In this document: piece after piece, positions 9,411 through 18,666 of the stretch
How the letters are laid out: the number at the start of each line of letters is the position of its first letter
How positions within the stretch are numbered: the first letter of the stretch is position 1
Assembly (NCBI GenBank): GCA_046347475.1
Contig: JAXMGD010000001.1
Coordinates: forward strand, 1-64,000
Length of the DNA: 64,000 bases
Direction of reading: 5' to 3'
From: CAMCXE01 sp046347475
Lineage (GTDB): Bacteria > Pseudomonadota > Gammaproteobacteria > Pseudomonadales > Cellvibrionaceae
The notes under the pieces: model-generated
What the model saw: the letters and a program-made list of their open reading frames with translations, nothing else
Database searches by the model: none
What the model was told of the DNA's origin: nothing
Program-made: the position numbers and the translations under genes

Positions 9411-11750
9411 TCAATTAATCGCTTTTTTAAATTGTATGTTATCGATTTGATAGTGCAGCCCGCCGCGAGTTTGGTTGGGCGCAAATAGATAAAAGGGTCT
9501 ATTGTCACCGGCCACAGAGAGCCATTCTTCTTTCGTTGGAATTGGGATGCTGATATGGCGCCATTGACCGGTGGGTTGTGGTGCTAAAGTGTGTTCCAAC
9601 GCTCCGCTACCTACTTTAATCACTTCGCCACTATCGCCATAGTTAATCACGTTCAAATCAAATTCTAAACTGCCCATTGCAAACTCTTGCCAGTTTAGTA
9701 ATTGTTGTTCTGAGAAGGGAATTACAAAAAATCCATTGTAGGTGTAGGTTCCTGTTACTTTGTAACTGACGTCCAGCACTTTCTTAAAGGCAGGATCGGC
9801 ACTTAACACTTCCCGCGCAACTATGTTGTACGCTTCGGTTGCAAAATATACATCGTACAAGGGCCAGTAATAGGTTATGTTTTGCTGTTGAACTCTACCT
9901 TGCGTTAGCGCAGGCCCGAAGCGATTGTCCAGGCATTCTTTAAAAACCAAGCCGTCCGGGAGCCTGCAATCGCCAACCCGATAAATTGCAAACATATCTT
10001 CTTTTACCGAGTCGTTAGTTGTAGTTTCTCTGACTAGTAGAAGCGGCTCGGAAGTGTTTTGCCCTGGAACATTAAATTCAATTTGGGCTGAACCCTGATT
10101 AGTACTGTTTATCAATATTACGTCGGTGCCTGCCCATTGTTGCCAATTATAAGTTTCACCCTCTTGGGCGACTGCACCTATTTTCATTGGGCTGTTTACC
10201 GCTGCGCTTATGGCAATATTGGGCTTAACTAACTCAATTTTAGAGAGGCTAATGGGGGCGCTGCCGGGTTCACCCGTCATGCGCAGCCGCAATGATTGCA
10301 ATGATTGCAATGATTGCAATGATTGCAATGATTGCAATGATAAATCACTCAATGAAGCAAAACTGCTCAGGGGTATATCAAATTGGTAGCCATAACCCAG
10401 GTGGGTTACAATCATTTGTTGTTCGTTGCCATATTCAATTAAATCTCCTTTTTTAAATCCGAAGGAGACATTTAAATTCCCAAAGTTAGCAGTATTGCTG
10501 ATGGTCAAGCGCAGTGAATATTCGTTCACATAAGACGCTATATTCTGTCCCCAAGAATTGGCAAGATCTAAGATCAATTCACTGGCTTGGTTATTTCGGC
10601 GCTTAATAATGAGTGAGCCATCCTGTACCGCCCAATTGAGCGGGGAAATAGGGCCGTTGGCTAAGTCAGTTGTGCCGATTCCCGGTATCACCGCACTTAT
10701 ATTGGCGGTTGCGCCGCTGGGAGCTGGAAAACCTATTTGAAATGGTTGGGAGGGCGTAAGATCTAAATCCGCCGGTATGCTGCCGCCTTCTTCAGGCAGC
10801 CATTTAATATTATCGAGTTGGAAGTGGGTGAGGCTGCTATTGGCGCTGCGCACACTGATGGCGAGCATCTGTGTAATCTGGCTGAGATCAATTCCTTGGG
10901 CAAAATAATCGCGCAAGGGCAGTTTTATATGTTGCCATTGGCTGCCTTGGGCGAGGCTTAACGGCAGAATTTTCGGCGCGCAATTATTAAAGCAGCCAAT
11001 GCTGGTAAACAATTCTGCATCCAAAGCGGCTGTTAGTAGCCGGATATCAAACTCAATAAACCCATTGCCCACGGAGGATAAATCCTGCGGATGGCCCTGG
11101 GCGGCTTGAATCGCTAATGTAGTTTGGATTTTTGCTGTAGTTGGATTGGTTGCATTAGTTTGAGTTGCTTGCGGGACGGTTTTAACATCGAGCACTTTGC
11201 CTATTTTGACATCGTCACTGTCAATCAGCGCCCACTGCAATTGCGCGCCACGGGTGCCGTAGCCTTCTTTGATGGGGGCGGCATTATTATTTATCTGCAC
11301 CGGCTGTTTGGCCAAGCTAAAACAATTAGTTAATAAATCACCTGGAGCCGGTGAACACAGCTCGGGTAAAACTTTGACTGAGTCACGATGGGTTTTTCCT
11401 GCGGAATCCGTCACTGTAAGTTCGAATTCCGCGCCCTCGGTTGGAATTCCGGTGGCCGGTATATAGAAACTCACGCGGGCGTTGTTAAGGCCACCGTCTA
11501 CCACCAGCCAATTGCTGTTGAGTTGTTTCCATTGGTAGGTCAGCTGGCTGCCGTCATTGGCCTTGGAGGCTGAGCCATCTAAACGCACCAGATTAAACGC
11601 TCCGGCGGTTTGGTCTTTACCTGCCTGTGCTACTGGGGCGGCTTGTGGCACCTGCGGTTGAGTTTGAGTGGTTATACCCGAGCAGGCGTTTAAGGCTATG
11701 AGGCAGCTGGCAAGCACGCTACCCATCCAGAAGTTGGCTGGGGGGGCCAT
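9411..11750 (-). CDS. Large lipoprotein with PKD-like and ExoP-like carbohydrate-binding modules
   Basis: This 779-residue protein has a lipoprotein signal peptide (SCLIALNAC, Cys at about residue 23). Residues ~40-125 look like a PKD/Ig-type domain (GKDQTAGAFNLVRLDGSAS, then TYQWKQL). Three beta-sandwich modules follow at about 135-320, 335-540 and 600-779. The first and third end in FQLDNIKWL and YQIDNIQF, as in the ExoP galactose-binding-like domains found at the C-terminus of Cellvibrio-type GH3 glucosidases. No catalytic domain is recognised, so it probably binds polysaccharide at the cell surface. A run of six 9-base repeats encodes (SLQ)n near residue 475. Base composition is like its neighbours. 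Confidence 0.75.
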   Translation of the reverse strand: MAPPANFWMGSVLASCLIALNACSGITTQTQPQVPQAAPVAQAGKDQTAGAFNLVRLDGSASKANDGSQLTYQWKQLNSNWLVVDGGLNNARVSFYIPATGIPTEGAEFELTVTDSAGKTHRDSVKVLPELCSPAPGDLLTNCFSLAKQPVQINNNAAPIKEGYGTRGAQLQWALIDSDDVKIGKVLDVKTVPQATQTNATNPTTAKIQTTLAIQAAQGHPQDLSSVGNGFIEFDIRLLTAALDAELFTSIGCFNNCAPKILPLSLAQGSQWQHIKLPLRDYFAQGIDLSQITQMLAISVRSANSSLTHFQLDNIKWLPEEGGSIPADLDLTPSQPFQIGFPAPSGATANISAVIPGIGTTDLANGPISPLNWAVQDGSLIIKRRNNQASELILDLANSWGQNIASYVNEYSLRLTISNTANFGNLNVSFGFKKGDLIEYGNEQQMIVTHLGYGYQFDIPLSSFASLSDLSLQSLQSLQSLQSLQSLRLRMTGEPGSAPISLSKIELVKPNIAISAAVNSPMKIGAVAQEGETYNWQQWAGTDVILINSTNQGSAQIEFNVPGQNTSEPLLLVRETTTNDSVKEDMFAIYRVGDCRLPDGLVFKECLDNRFGPALTQGRVQQQNITYYWPLYDVYFATEAYNIVAREVLSADPAFKKVLDVSYKVTGTYTYNGFFVIPFSEQQLLNWQEFAMGSLEFDLNVINYGDSGEVIKVGSGALEHTLAPQPTGQWRHISIPIPTKEEWLSVAGDNRPFYLFAPNQTRGGLHYQIDNIQFKKAIN
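10289..10342 (-). repeat. 9-bp tandem repeat, six copies, inside the lipoprotein gene
   Basis: The unit GCAATGATT is repeated six times, with the last copy differing by one base. On the coding strand it gives TCATTGCAA, which encodes Ser-Leu-Gln. The unit is a multiple of three, so slippage would change linker length but not the reading frame. It sits in the second beta-sandwich module, before RLRMTG. Confidence 0.95.
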
Positions 11751-12053
11751 AGAGGGAGTTCCTTTTAACGAGGATGTGCACTTAATTAACTAGAGGCTAC
11801 CCAAAGTGAATAGCCTGGCTTAAAGGGGTAAGGTTACACCGGATAGGCTAAGAGCTGAAGTGCGCGCGCGAGCTAAAAAAAATAGCTAGAGCCATCTGTG
11901 TATTATGGCCTAGGCCGACCCGCCGCTGGGGAGCGACTCTCTCAGCGCGTTTTTTGGTAGTACGCCTTGAAATTAGGCGCTCATCGAAATCCTAAATTAA
12001 CGATTGTAATTTTTTGTAAAACGATCCTTGCTCACCTGTTGATTCTAATTGCG
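11751..12053. other. Gene-free stretch upstream of the large lipoprotein gene
   Basis: No convincing gene is seen. The stretch is mixed in base composition, with a GC-rich part near 11910-11950 and several short complementary segments, such as AGCGCG-rich runs near 11870. It should contain the promoter of the minus-strand lipoprotein gene. No clear -10/-35 pair could be chosen. Confidence 0.4.
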
Positions 12054-12125
12054 TGCTATTACTAGCAGTAAGGAAGCAATGAATACACATCATTTCAGGC
12101 CGTCAACAAGAGGGACTTTTTTACT
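12054..12125 (-). repeat. Inverted-repeat element, truncated copy B
   Basis: This half-copy has TATTACTAGCAGTAAGGAAG, the outer arm AATGAATACACATCATTTCA (12078-12097) and GGCCGTCAACAAGAGGGAC. The match then stops after the poly-T at about 12122. The second arm and the ATACATCC...GTAGGCTC core are missing, so no long hairpin can form. It lies between the large lipoprotein and heme lipoprotein genes. Confidence 0.75.
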
Positions 12126-12246
12126 CAAAGCGCGTACACACAGGTTCAGTTCCTACGCCAATGGGCAACAAGAAGTGGCAACAAATTTTAGCGTTTAAAG
12201 TAGCCGCAATCTGTTGCCATAATGTTTCGATAAAATCCTGCCGGTA

Positions 12247-13089
12247 TTATTCCTGTATACAAGGCGCTATATCCGAGCGGAAGTTCTGCCACTCGATAGG
12301 CCCGCGGTCAACAAAGGCTTTTAACATTTGGCAGCGATACCATTCGTGGTTTTCGCTGGTGGGGCCGGTATTAATGTTGGGGTCGCAGGCTAAATAATCC
12401 AGTAAAACATCATCCGGCCGCAGTAGGGTTTGTTTGGCGCTGCGCAACATTTTTGAGCGGAAAATGGCTGCGCCGTCGAGTTGGCCAACAATAGTCTCGT
12501 AACCGTGGCACGCTTTGCAGCGGCTTTCATTGGCGGTATCGGCTATGTGTGCATAGGCAGCATTGCGCGGTAGGGTATTTAAAATCGGGAAGGCAAGTTC
12601 ACCTTTTATGGATTGGGGGACGGGCAGGTCTGATGCCACTTCCAAACTAAATTCCAATAATTGTTCGCCGTCGGCATCCCACACGGGTTTGCGCTCGCCC
12701 GTGACGGGATCTTTTATTGCGCTGAAGGCTTCTTGGGGCACAAAGGATAACCATAAATTATCGTATTGCACAAAAATACGCGGATTAATATTGCCTATGG
12801 CCGGTTGCACGCTGGAGCGGCTATTGGTGGCATTAAATTTCAGTGGCCGTGGTAGGCTGGCAACAAAACAGGCGAGGGTGAGGGGTTTGGGCATGGCGTT
12901 AATCCAATCCACTACGCTTTCTACACTGTTAAGCGGAATATTCGCAGGGCCTATGCAGCGCGTAATATCTTCGGCTACATAAGCCGGGTTGATATTCACC
13001 GGCGGCGGTGGGTTATTTTTTGGAGTGGTGTCACTCATACAGCCTTGTAAGCTAAATAGGACAAGAAGAAAAAAGCTGCGCTGTCTCAT
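12247..13089 (-). CDS. Lipoprotein with a single c-type heme site
   Basis: This is a 280-residue protein if the ATG at 13089 is used; an in-frame TTG at 13101 would add four residues. The signal peptide ends in LFSLQGC, a lipobox. The only heme-attachment motif is CKACH at about residue 191, in ESRCKACHGYET. Further Cys residues occur near the C-terminus (ACDPN, YRCQM, APCIQE). A proline-rich spacer (NNPPPPVNINP) follows the lipid anchor. It is likely an outer-membrane or periplasmic cytochrome-like lipoprotein of unknown partner. The DUF1552 gene at 17.5 kb belongs to a family often encoded beside heme-containing proteins, but the two genes are 4 kb apart on opposite strands. Confidence 0.75.
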   Translation of the reverse strand: MRQRSFFLLVLFSLQGCMSDTTPKNNPPPPVNINPAYVAEDITRCIGPANIPLNSVESVVDWINAMPKPLTLACFVASLPRPLKFNATNSRSSVQPAIGNINPRIFVQYDNLWLSFVPQEAFSAIKDPVTGERKPVWDADGEQLLEFSLEVASDLPVPQSIKGELAFPILNTLPRNAAYAHIADTANESRCKACHGYETIVGQLDGAAIFRSKMLRSAKQTLLRPDDVLLDYLACDPNINTGPTSENHEWYRCQMLKAFVDRGPIEWQNFRSDIAPCIQE

Positions 13090-13420
13090 AGGTATTCCCA
13101 AAATAGTTCATTACTCACGCAGGCATTATGGATGCTTGGGTGCGGGCAATTTTAATCGGCATCAAAATAATGCAGCTGCTGGGTGCAAACGCCCCGTTAA
13201 TTAGCAATTTCGTGACCGGCTGCCGATTATTTTTGTGGCGCTTGGGCAGGAGGCAAAACCTGGGATTGGTCAAAGCATCCTTAATTTAATGATGGTTTTA
13301 CGGGCTCGGTGGTATTGAGCCAAGCGTTGCGGCAGGCAAGCGGCACCCATAGCCCCAGCCGCCGGGTTAATCGGTGCCGCGGCAGCGTTGTTTTTATTGG
13401 CCACTTTTCTGTGGGAGGCC

Positions 13421-13558
13421 TACTATCTAGGCACCAGCAATGAATACACATCATTTCAGACACGCCGTGAATACATCCTTGTAGGCTCGTCAAAAAGATC
13501 CTTCTTTTTGACGGTGTGAAATGATGTGTATTCATTACTTCCGTACAGTTAGTAATAG
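13421..13558 (+). repeat. Inverted-repeat element, copy C
   Basis: The outer arm AATGAATACACATCATTTCA (13439-13458) pairs perfectly over 20 bases with 13517-13536. Between the arms are GACACGCCGTG, then ATACATCCTTGTAGGCTC, then an inner hairpin GTCAAAAAGA/TCTTTTTGAC (13489-13512). Outside the arms the ends (TACTATCTAGGCA and TACAGTTAGTA) are imperfect inverted repeats. It lies between the heme lipoprotein and ABC exporter genes, both on the minus strand. No coding potential is seen. Confidence 0.85.
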
Positions 13559-13567
13559 CGGGCGAGG

Positions 13568-15355
13568 TTACTTGGCGCCTGAGTCAAACGCCAGCGCGGC
13601 AAGCTCGGCATAATAGGGGCTGCTGGCCAATAATTCTTCGTGGGTGCCTTTGGCAACTACTTCGCCTTGGCGCAGCACATAAATGCAGTCGGCATCTAAA
13701 ATGGTGGATAAACGGTGGGCAATCACCAAACAGGTACGATTTTGTTTTAACGCATCCAAAGCTTGCTGAATTAAATGCTCACTTTTGTTATCCACCGCCG
13801 AGGTGGCTTCATCCAATAATAAAATCGGCGCATTTTTTAAAAAGGCTCGTGCCATAGTAAGCCGCTGGCGCTCGCCGCCGCTTAAGCGGTTGCCCCGCTC
13901 GCCTACTTGGCTGTTGAGCCCATCGGGTAACCGGGCGACAAATTCATCGGCACAGGCCAATTTTAGTGCCTGCCATAATTCTTCGTCACTGGCGCCGGGT
14001 TTGCCTAATAATAAATTTTGCCGAATATCCGTGGCGAATAAAAAGGCATCCTGTGTCACGTAGGCGATATTGTTTCTTAATGCGGCTTTGGCCAGCTGTT
14101 CAATGGGGTGCTCATCTATCGTGATGCTGCCGCTGTTGGCCGTATAAAAGCCGGTGATTAATTGAAAAATAGTGCTTTTACCGCTGCCGGTGGCGCCTAC
14201 AAAGGCGACGGTTTGAAAGGGTTTAATACTAATGCTAAGGCTTTGCACTATGGGCCTTTGAGGTTGATAGGCAAAGGCCACCTCGCGAAATTCTATGGCG
14301 CCTTGTAGGCGTTCCACCGCAATGCCGTGTTGTAAATCTTCTTCGCCGCTTTGATCCAAAACGGCAAATACGCGCTGCGCGGAGGCCAGGCCCGACACCA
14401 TCATTTGGTTAACGCCATGCAAGCGTGCAATGGGTTCGTACAGCATATTCACCAATAACACAAACGCTAATAATTGGCCGGGCGTGAGCGGATGTTCTTG
14501 CGGATGAATACACCACTGGGCGCCCACGAGCATGACCAATACCAAACCCATTTTGCCCAGCAGGGTCATTAAGGGTGAATAGAGGGCTGCGGCCGCCATT
14601 AATTTTTTTTGAATGCCTTGTAAATGCCGGCTGGTGTGATTAAACCGCTCTTGTTGCGGCTCTTCAAATACATAACTTTTTATTTGCCGAATACCCGCTA
14701 GGGTGTCAAACAACATGCCGTGCATGGCGCTGGTGGCGGCTCTAGCCTGTAATTCGCGGGGGGCTAATAATTTGGCGTAAATCCAACCGCCTGCCGCAAT
14801 TAAAGGGGTGGGAATTAATACCACCCAGGTGAGCGCCACATGGGTATTAAACATCACCACCAGGGCCATAATGATTTGTAAAATTGCCGTTAAACCCTGT
14901 TCTATACCTTCTAGCACCACGCGCTGGGTGGCGGGTACATCATCGGCCATGCGGGTAAAAATATCGCCGGTACTTTGTTTATCAAACCAACTGAGCGACA
15001 TATGGCTAATTTTGCGGTGCAATTGCCCGCGCAAATCAAACACCATTATTTGTTCGAAGGCGCTATTGACTCGGGTGCGAAAATAAAACAGCAGCTCTAT
15101 GGCAAAAAAAGCGCCGAACATTAACAGCGCCGCGTGGGTGATTTGGTCGTAGCGTTTATTGGGAATAATATCGTCAAAAAACCATTGGGTAACACTGGGA
15201 AATACCGGCATTAATAGGGTGCCGGTAATCGCCAGGCTGACTTGTAAAAGCGCCATGCGCCAATGACGGCGGGCGAATTGCAAAACACGCCGCGCGGTTG
15301 GGCCGGTGGATAGAGCGGGGGATGTGCTGGCGGGGGTTGTGTCTGCAGACGACAT
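13568..15355 (-). CDS. ABC exporter, MsbA-like fused TMD-NBD
   Basis: At 595 residues this is the normal length of a half-transporter. Residues ~30-320 hold about six membrane helices of the ABC exporter type I fold. The ATPase domain follows, with Walker A GATGSGKST (about 388), signature LSGGERQRL (about 490), Walker B ILLLDEATSAVD and the switch IAHRLS. It should work as a homodimer, moving lipid, drug or peptide from the inner leaflet outward; the substrate cannot be told. No peptidase C39 domain is present. It is a single gene flanked by two copies of the hairpin repeat (copy C downstream, copy D about 570 bases upstream). Confidence 0.92.
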   Translation of the reverse strand: MSSADTTPASTSPALSTGPTARRVLQFARRHWRMALLQVSLAITGTLLMPVFPSVTQWFFDDIIPNKRYDQITHAALLMFGAFFAIELLFYFRTRVNSAFEQIMVFDLRGQLHRKISHMSLSWFDKQSTGDIFTRMADDVPATQRVVLEGIEQGLTAILQIIMALVVMFNTHVALTWVVLIPTPLIAAGGWIYAKLLAPRELQARAATSAMHGMLFDTLAGIRQIKSYVFEEPQQERFNHTSRHLQGIQKKLMAAAALYSPLMTLLGKMGLVLVMLVGAQWCIHPQEHPLTPGQLLAFVLLVNMLYEPIARLHGVNQMMVSGLASAQRVFAVLDQSGEEDLQHGIAVERLQGAIEFREVAFAYQPQRPIVQSLSISIKPFQTVAFVGATGSGKSTIFQLITGFYTANSGSITIDEHPIEQLAKAALRNNIAYVTQDAFLFATDIRQNLLLGKPGASDEELWQALKLACADEFVARLPDGLNSQVGERGNRLSGGERQRLTMARAFLKNAPILLLDEATSAVDNKSEHLIQQALDALKQNRTCLVIAHRLSTILDADCIYVLRQGEVVAKGTHEELLASSPYYAELAALAFDSGAK

Positions 15356-15927
15356 GCGGAAGCCTTAAGAACAAATAGCTGCAACCTTACCCTAGATTTA
15401 GCCGCACGGTAAAAAATAAGTAGCCTATGCCATTAAGGGGCATCAGTCGCGAGGGCGGGGCTTGAGTCCTTGGCGGGCCGGAGGGGGCAGCCCCGTCAAC
15501 TAACACCCTCCGGCGACAGCCTGTGACACAAAATAGGCCTGGCCGTCCTTGGCGCGGGCCGGCCGCTGGGGCCTTGGTATTCAGGTCAGCCCTAAGACAC
15601 ATCTACCCCACCAACACCTCCACTATTTTTTTAACTATTTTTCATAGGCCGTTGCGGTGGACCGGTTGATGGCCTGTGCCCGCTATGCGGTGCATTAAGC
15701 CAGTGGTGCGACATCCGTGACACACGCATAAACCGGGCATTTAATGTCGAAAGATTAATCTGTGTGCGGGCTGAGTGTTGTCGGCGAATGTTTTTTAAAC
15801 GCGAATGGTTGGTTTTAGGCTTGGCCGGGGCGTTGGATGCGCACTGAACACACCCATTGCTCAATGGGGGCACAGCATTTTTATAAATAAGATAAAAATA
15901 GCTGCCGAGAAAATACACGGGGATGTG

Positions 15928-16062
15928 CTTACTACCTAGGCATCAGCAATGAATACACATCATTGCAGACACGCCGTAAATGCATCCTTGTAGGCTCGTC
16001 AAAAAAGTCCCTCTTTTTGACAGTCTGAAATGATGTGTATTCATTGCTTCCGTACAGCTAGC
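15928..16062 (+). repeat. Inverted-repeat element, copy D
   Basis: The arms GCAATGAATACACATCATT (15946-15964) and 16029-16047 pair perfectly over 19 bases. After one mismatch the pairing continues as CAGAC/GTCTG. Inside lies GACACGCCGTAAATGCATCC, then TTGTAGGCTC and the inner hairpin GTCAAAAA...CTTTTTGAC. Orientation and arms match copy C. Confidence 0.85.
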
Positions 16063-16257
16063 AACCATTTCCAGACAGTTTTAAAAAAATGTCGAAACCA
16101 GCAATTAATGAGAGGCGGCTTAAGTTTAGCGCAGCAAAGCAATAGCCTCTCACCGAGAAATGGAGTTAATAAGATTGGCAAGTAAAAATATGTACATATT
16201 TGTAACGCTCAGCCTGAATTATTGACCGGGCGACATTTTGCCTAGGGTTAATAACGG

Positions 16258-16306
16258 CGGCTTAAGCCGCTAAAACAGGCAGATCCGTGTATCGGCGCCA
16301 GTTTAA
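16258..16306. repeat. Palindrome plus 35-base sequence shared with 8247-8285
   Basis: GCGGCTTAAGCCGC (16258-16271) is a perfect 14-bp palindrome. It is followed by AAAACAGGCAGATCCGTGTA and GGCGCCAGTTT, matching the reverse complement of 8247-8285 with about four differences. Neither copy lies in a gene. Confidence 0.6.
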
Positions 16307-16759
16307 TAATTAGAGAATCCAGCGTTTTATACAAATTAATCAATCAGTCTTGTGCCGTGGGTAAAAGTGCTAGCGAGTTTGCAGTGGCCCCGTTGATTTT
16401 TGCTTGGTTATTGCTAGGCCAGGCGTTTATCCTGAATGTCCTTAGCTTATTAACGCGTGGGTTTGAGTGCTGGGGCGATAAAGATGGCTTAAGCCACAAC
16501 GACGCCCAGGAGAACACAGCGATACACCTAGCAAGGTAGTATTTCAACAAGCTACTAGCATCGCCTGTTCGGCATGCACTGGGCACATTAAATCAGGACG
16601 TTTTAGTGTGCCGCCGGGTTAATAGAGGAGACCCCGCTTGGAGCGAATAGGCTAAGGGCTCATTAAGCGGTTTATTAAGCCTGCGCCAGGGGCGCAATCC
16701 TTGCTGCAGGCTAAAAGCCATGACATATGAATTGATATTTAGGAACCTGAGGAATCTAT

Positions 16760-17416
16760 ATGTATAAAATTGCCTTTATGGCCAGTGCGCTTATGTTGGC
16801 AGGCTGCGGCGGACAAGTGGATCAGCCCCTATATAAATTGGCCGACTCCCAGTGGGTGCTCACCGGTTTTGAATCCAAACTGGGCGTGAAGCAGGCGCCG
16901 GTGCGGTATTTAACGCTGGAATTTAGTGGGACGAATAAAATCGGTGGCCAGGTTGGCTGTTTTGCCATTAAGGGCGACTACAGCCAAACAGACGCTGCCC
17001 TCAGTATTAAAAGTGCTGAGGTGGTAAAAGAAACCAACTGCGTCAGCGCCCAAGAAGATACGGATTTTGTCGCCGGGCTTAATAGCACTGTGAGCTTTAA
17101 ACAATCAGCGCAAACGCTAGCCCTTGATTTGCCCGACGGCCGCAAATTAAATTTCATCAAAAAATTCCCTGGCTGCACCAACCCGCTGCCCACTCAACAT
17201 GAGCCGACGGAGCGGCTAGTTATTTCTACTCGTAACATTCCACTGAATGACCTGATTGCTCAGTATGAAGCAACACGCCCTGATTTTCGTATAGTAACCG
17301 CAGGGGATAGCTGCTCGACGAGCGTAACCGTTTCGGTAAACCCAAATACATTAATGGAGCTGCGCTGTGATTCTAGGGTGGCGGAATTAATCTTCACGCC
17401 TGGAATTAATTTTTAA
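16760..17416 (+). CDS. META-domain (HslJ-like) lipoprotein
   Basis: This 218-residue protein starts with a short lipoprotein signal (ALMLAGCGG, Cys at residue 16). Residues ~30-135 match the META/HslJ pattern: the opening DSQWVLTGFE, a middle LEFSGTNKIGGQVGCFAIKG containing the conserved G..GCN-like turn, and LDLPDGRKLNF at the end. The remaining ~80 residues, with CTNPL, DSCST and ELRCDS, are not part of META and are not recognised; paired Cys residues suggest disulfides. It is 38 bases upstream of the DUF1552 gene on the same strand, so the two may be cotranscribed. Confidence 0.75.
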   Translation: MYKIAFMASALMLAGCGGQVDQPLYKLADSQWVLTGFESKLGVKQAPVRYLTLEFSGTNKIGGQVGCFAIKGDYSQTDAALSIKSAEVVKETNCVSAQEDTDFVAGLNSTVSFKQSAQTLALDLPDGRKLNFIKKFPGCTNPLPTQHEPTERLVISTRNIPLNDLIAQYEATRPDFRIVTAGDSCSTSVTVSVNPNTLMELRCDSRVAELIFTPGINF

Positions 17417-17454
17417 TAATGTATTTAACTTTTTAAATCGATCAGGATCAATTT

Positions 17455-18507
17455 ATGATAAATGCCCAGTCACGACGCTCCTTTATTAAAACCGCAAGTG
17501 CTGCTGCAGCGCTTGGCGCCCCATGTTTTAACGCCCAGGCGACTAGCCCTTATATTCCACCGGCTGTTCGCCGCGTTTTATTTGTGTACATCCCCGGCGG
17601 TGTCCTTGCCTCCTATTGGAATGCTAAAGGCTGCGATGGCAATTTTACCTTTGAGCGTATGTCGCAGCCCCTTGAGCCGATTAAACAGGATTTAGTATTT
17701 CTGAATAATTTAACCATGACAACCGCAGGCCACGGCTTGGCCTATAACGCGCTGGGTGGCTCCTATGGGCCCCAGCGCGCCACATTGGATGTGCAGTTGG
17801 GGCCTTTATTGAGCCTGAATAATCCCTTTAAAAATATCACGCTCAATGCAGGCGCAGAACTCGACACCAGTGTGTCGAAAACCTTGCAAGGCCCACAGGC
17901 GGCGCTAGCGGATCCGTTTAAGGCGTATAACATTCTGTTTGGCGATTTAAATCAACGCCAAAAAAGTGTATTGGATGAGGGGTTTAAAGGTAATTATGCG
18001 GACGTGCGCAATGACTTTGACACCCTGAGCGATCTGCATTCTCGATTGGCGGTATTGGCACTGGCGCGGGATAAAACTCGCGTGGCAACGCTTATGCTAG
18101 GCTCTGACCAGTCTGATTTTATTGTGCCTGTTGGAGAGAATCCTGCGTCCTACCACCAAATAATTGCAGGCCGCCCAGCCCATGAATTTGTCATCGCCCG
18201 CGCGTATTTAACGCAAAAATTCACTTATTTAGTGCAGCTTTTAGAGGCAACTCAAGATGCTCAGGGCGATAGTTTGCTGGCGGGAACCTTGGTGGTGATG
18301 GTATCGGACATGGGCGATGGCTCAAGCCATGGGCCTGATAATGCGCCCTTTTTATTAGCCGGTGCTCGCTCTTACCTTAAGGGGAACCGTTTAGTCGATG
18401 CTAAAGGATTTAACCATTTGGACTTTCTTGATACGGTGAGCGCGCTGGTGACAGAGAGTGGCCCCACTTATGGTAGCGGCCCGATTGCGGCCATATTAAA
18501 GCGGTAA
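17455..18507 (+). CDS. DUF1552 family secreted protein (Tat signal)
   Basis: This 350-residue protein has a Tat signal (SRRSFIKTASAAAALGAP) at residues 6-23. It shows the DUF1552 pattern: YIPGGVLASYWN near the start, LVFLNNLTMTTAGHG in the middle and VVMVSDMGDGSSHGPDNAPFLLAG near the end. DUF1552 proteins resemble the sulfatase-like DUF1501 group. They are usually encoded beside DUF1592/DUF1588 heme proteins, as in planctomycetes and some gammaproteobacteria. That partner is absent here, and a META lipoprotein lies upstream. The function is not known. Confidence 0.82.
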   Translation: MINAQSRRSFIKTASAAAALGAPCFNAQATSPYIPPAVRRVLFVYIPGGVLASYWNAKGCDGNFTFERMSQPLEPIKQDLVFLNNLTMTTAGHGLAYNALGGSYGPQRATLDVQLGPLLSLNNPFKNITLNAGAELDTSVSKTLQGPQAALADPFKAYNILFGDLNQRQKSVLDEGFKGNYADVRNDFDTLSDLHSRLAVLALARDKTRVATLMLGSDQSDFIVPVGENPASYHQIIAGRPAHEFVIARAYLTQKFTYLVQLLEATQDAQGDSLLAGTLVVMVSDMGDGSSHGPDNAPFLLAGARSYLKGNRLVDAKGFNHLDFLDTVSALVTESGPTYGSGPIAAILKR

Positions 18508-18666
18508 AGGGTTATGCCTGTGCAGGCTAATAACCTGCCAGGCGGTTGTTCATAATTGCTTTCTTTAACTGCGTGTTGAAATGTCTCGGCAAGGTCTCGC
18601 AAGGCACTAATTCAACACGCGGTTAGGCTCCATCGAACAAGGGCATACCCGCTCGTTAGGTATTTT

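Larger units (their letters stand above)
15356..16759. other. 1.4-kb gene-free region with GC-rich block and repeats
   Basis: No convincing gene is seen on either strand. At 15430-15580 there is a GC-rich block in which a GTCCTTGGCG...GGGCCGG-like sequence occurs twice (near 15466 and 15545). Copy D of the inverted-repeat element occupies 15928-16062. A TGAGAGGC/GCCTCTCA pair (16109-16116, 16145-16152) follows. A 14-bp palindrome GCGGCTTAAGCCGC lies at 16258-16271, next to a copy of the 35-base sequence shared with 8247-8285. The 3' end holds the promoter of the META lipoprotein. Confidence 0.55.

Noticed and set aside
8061..13558. Considered as integron attC sites
   Set aside because: They have paired arms and an unpaired spacer, but no RYYYAAC/GTTRRRY ends, and they do not separate promoterless cassettes in one direction.
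16357..16539. 60-codon plus-strand frame in the repeat-rich gap
   Set aside because: No Shine-Dalgarno, no protein-like pattern, and embedded in a repeat-rich region.
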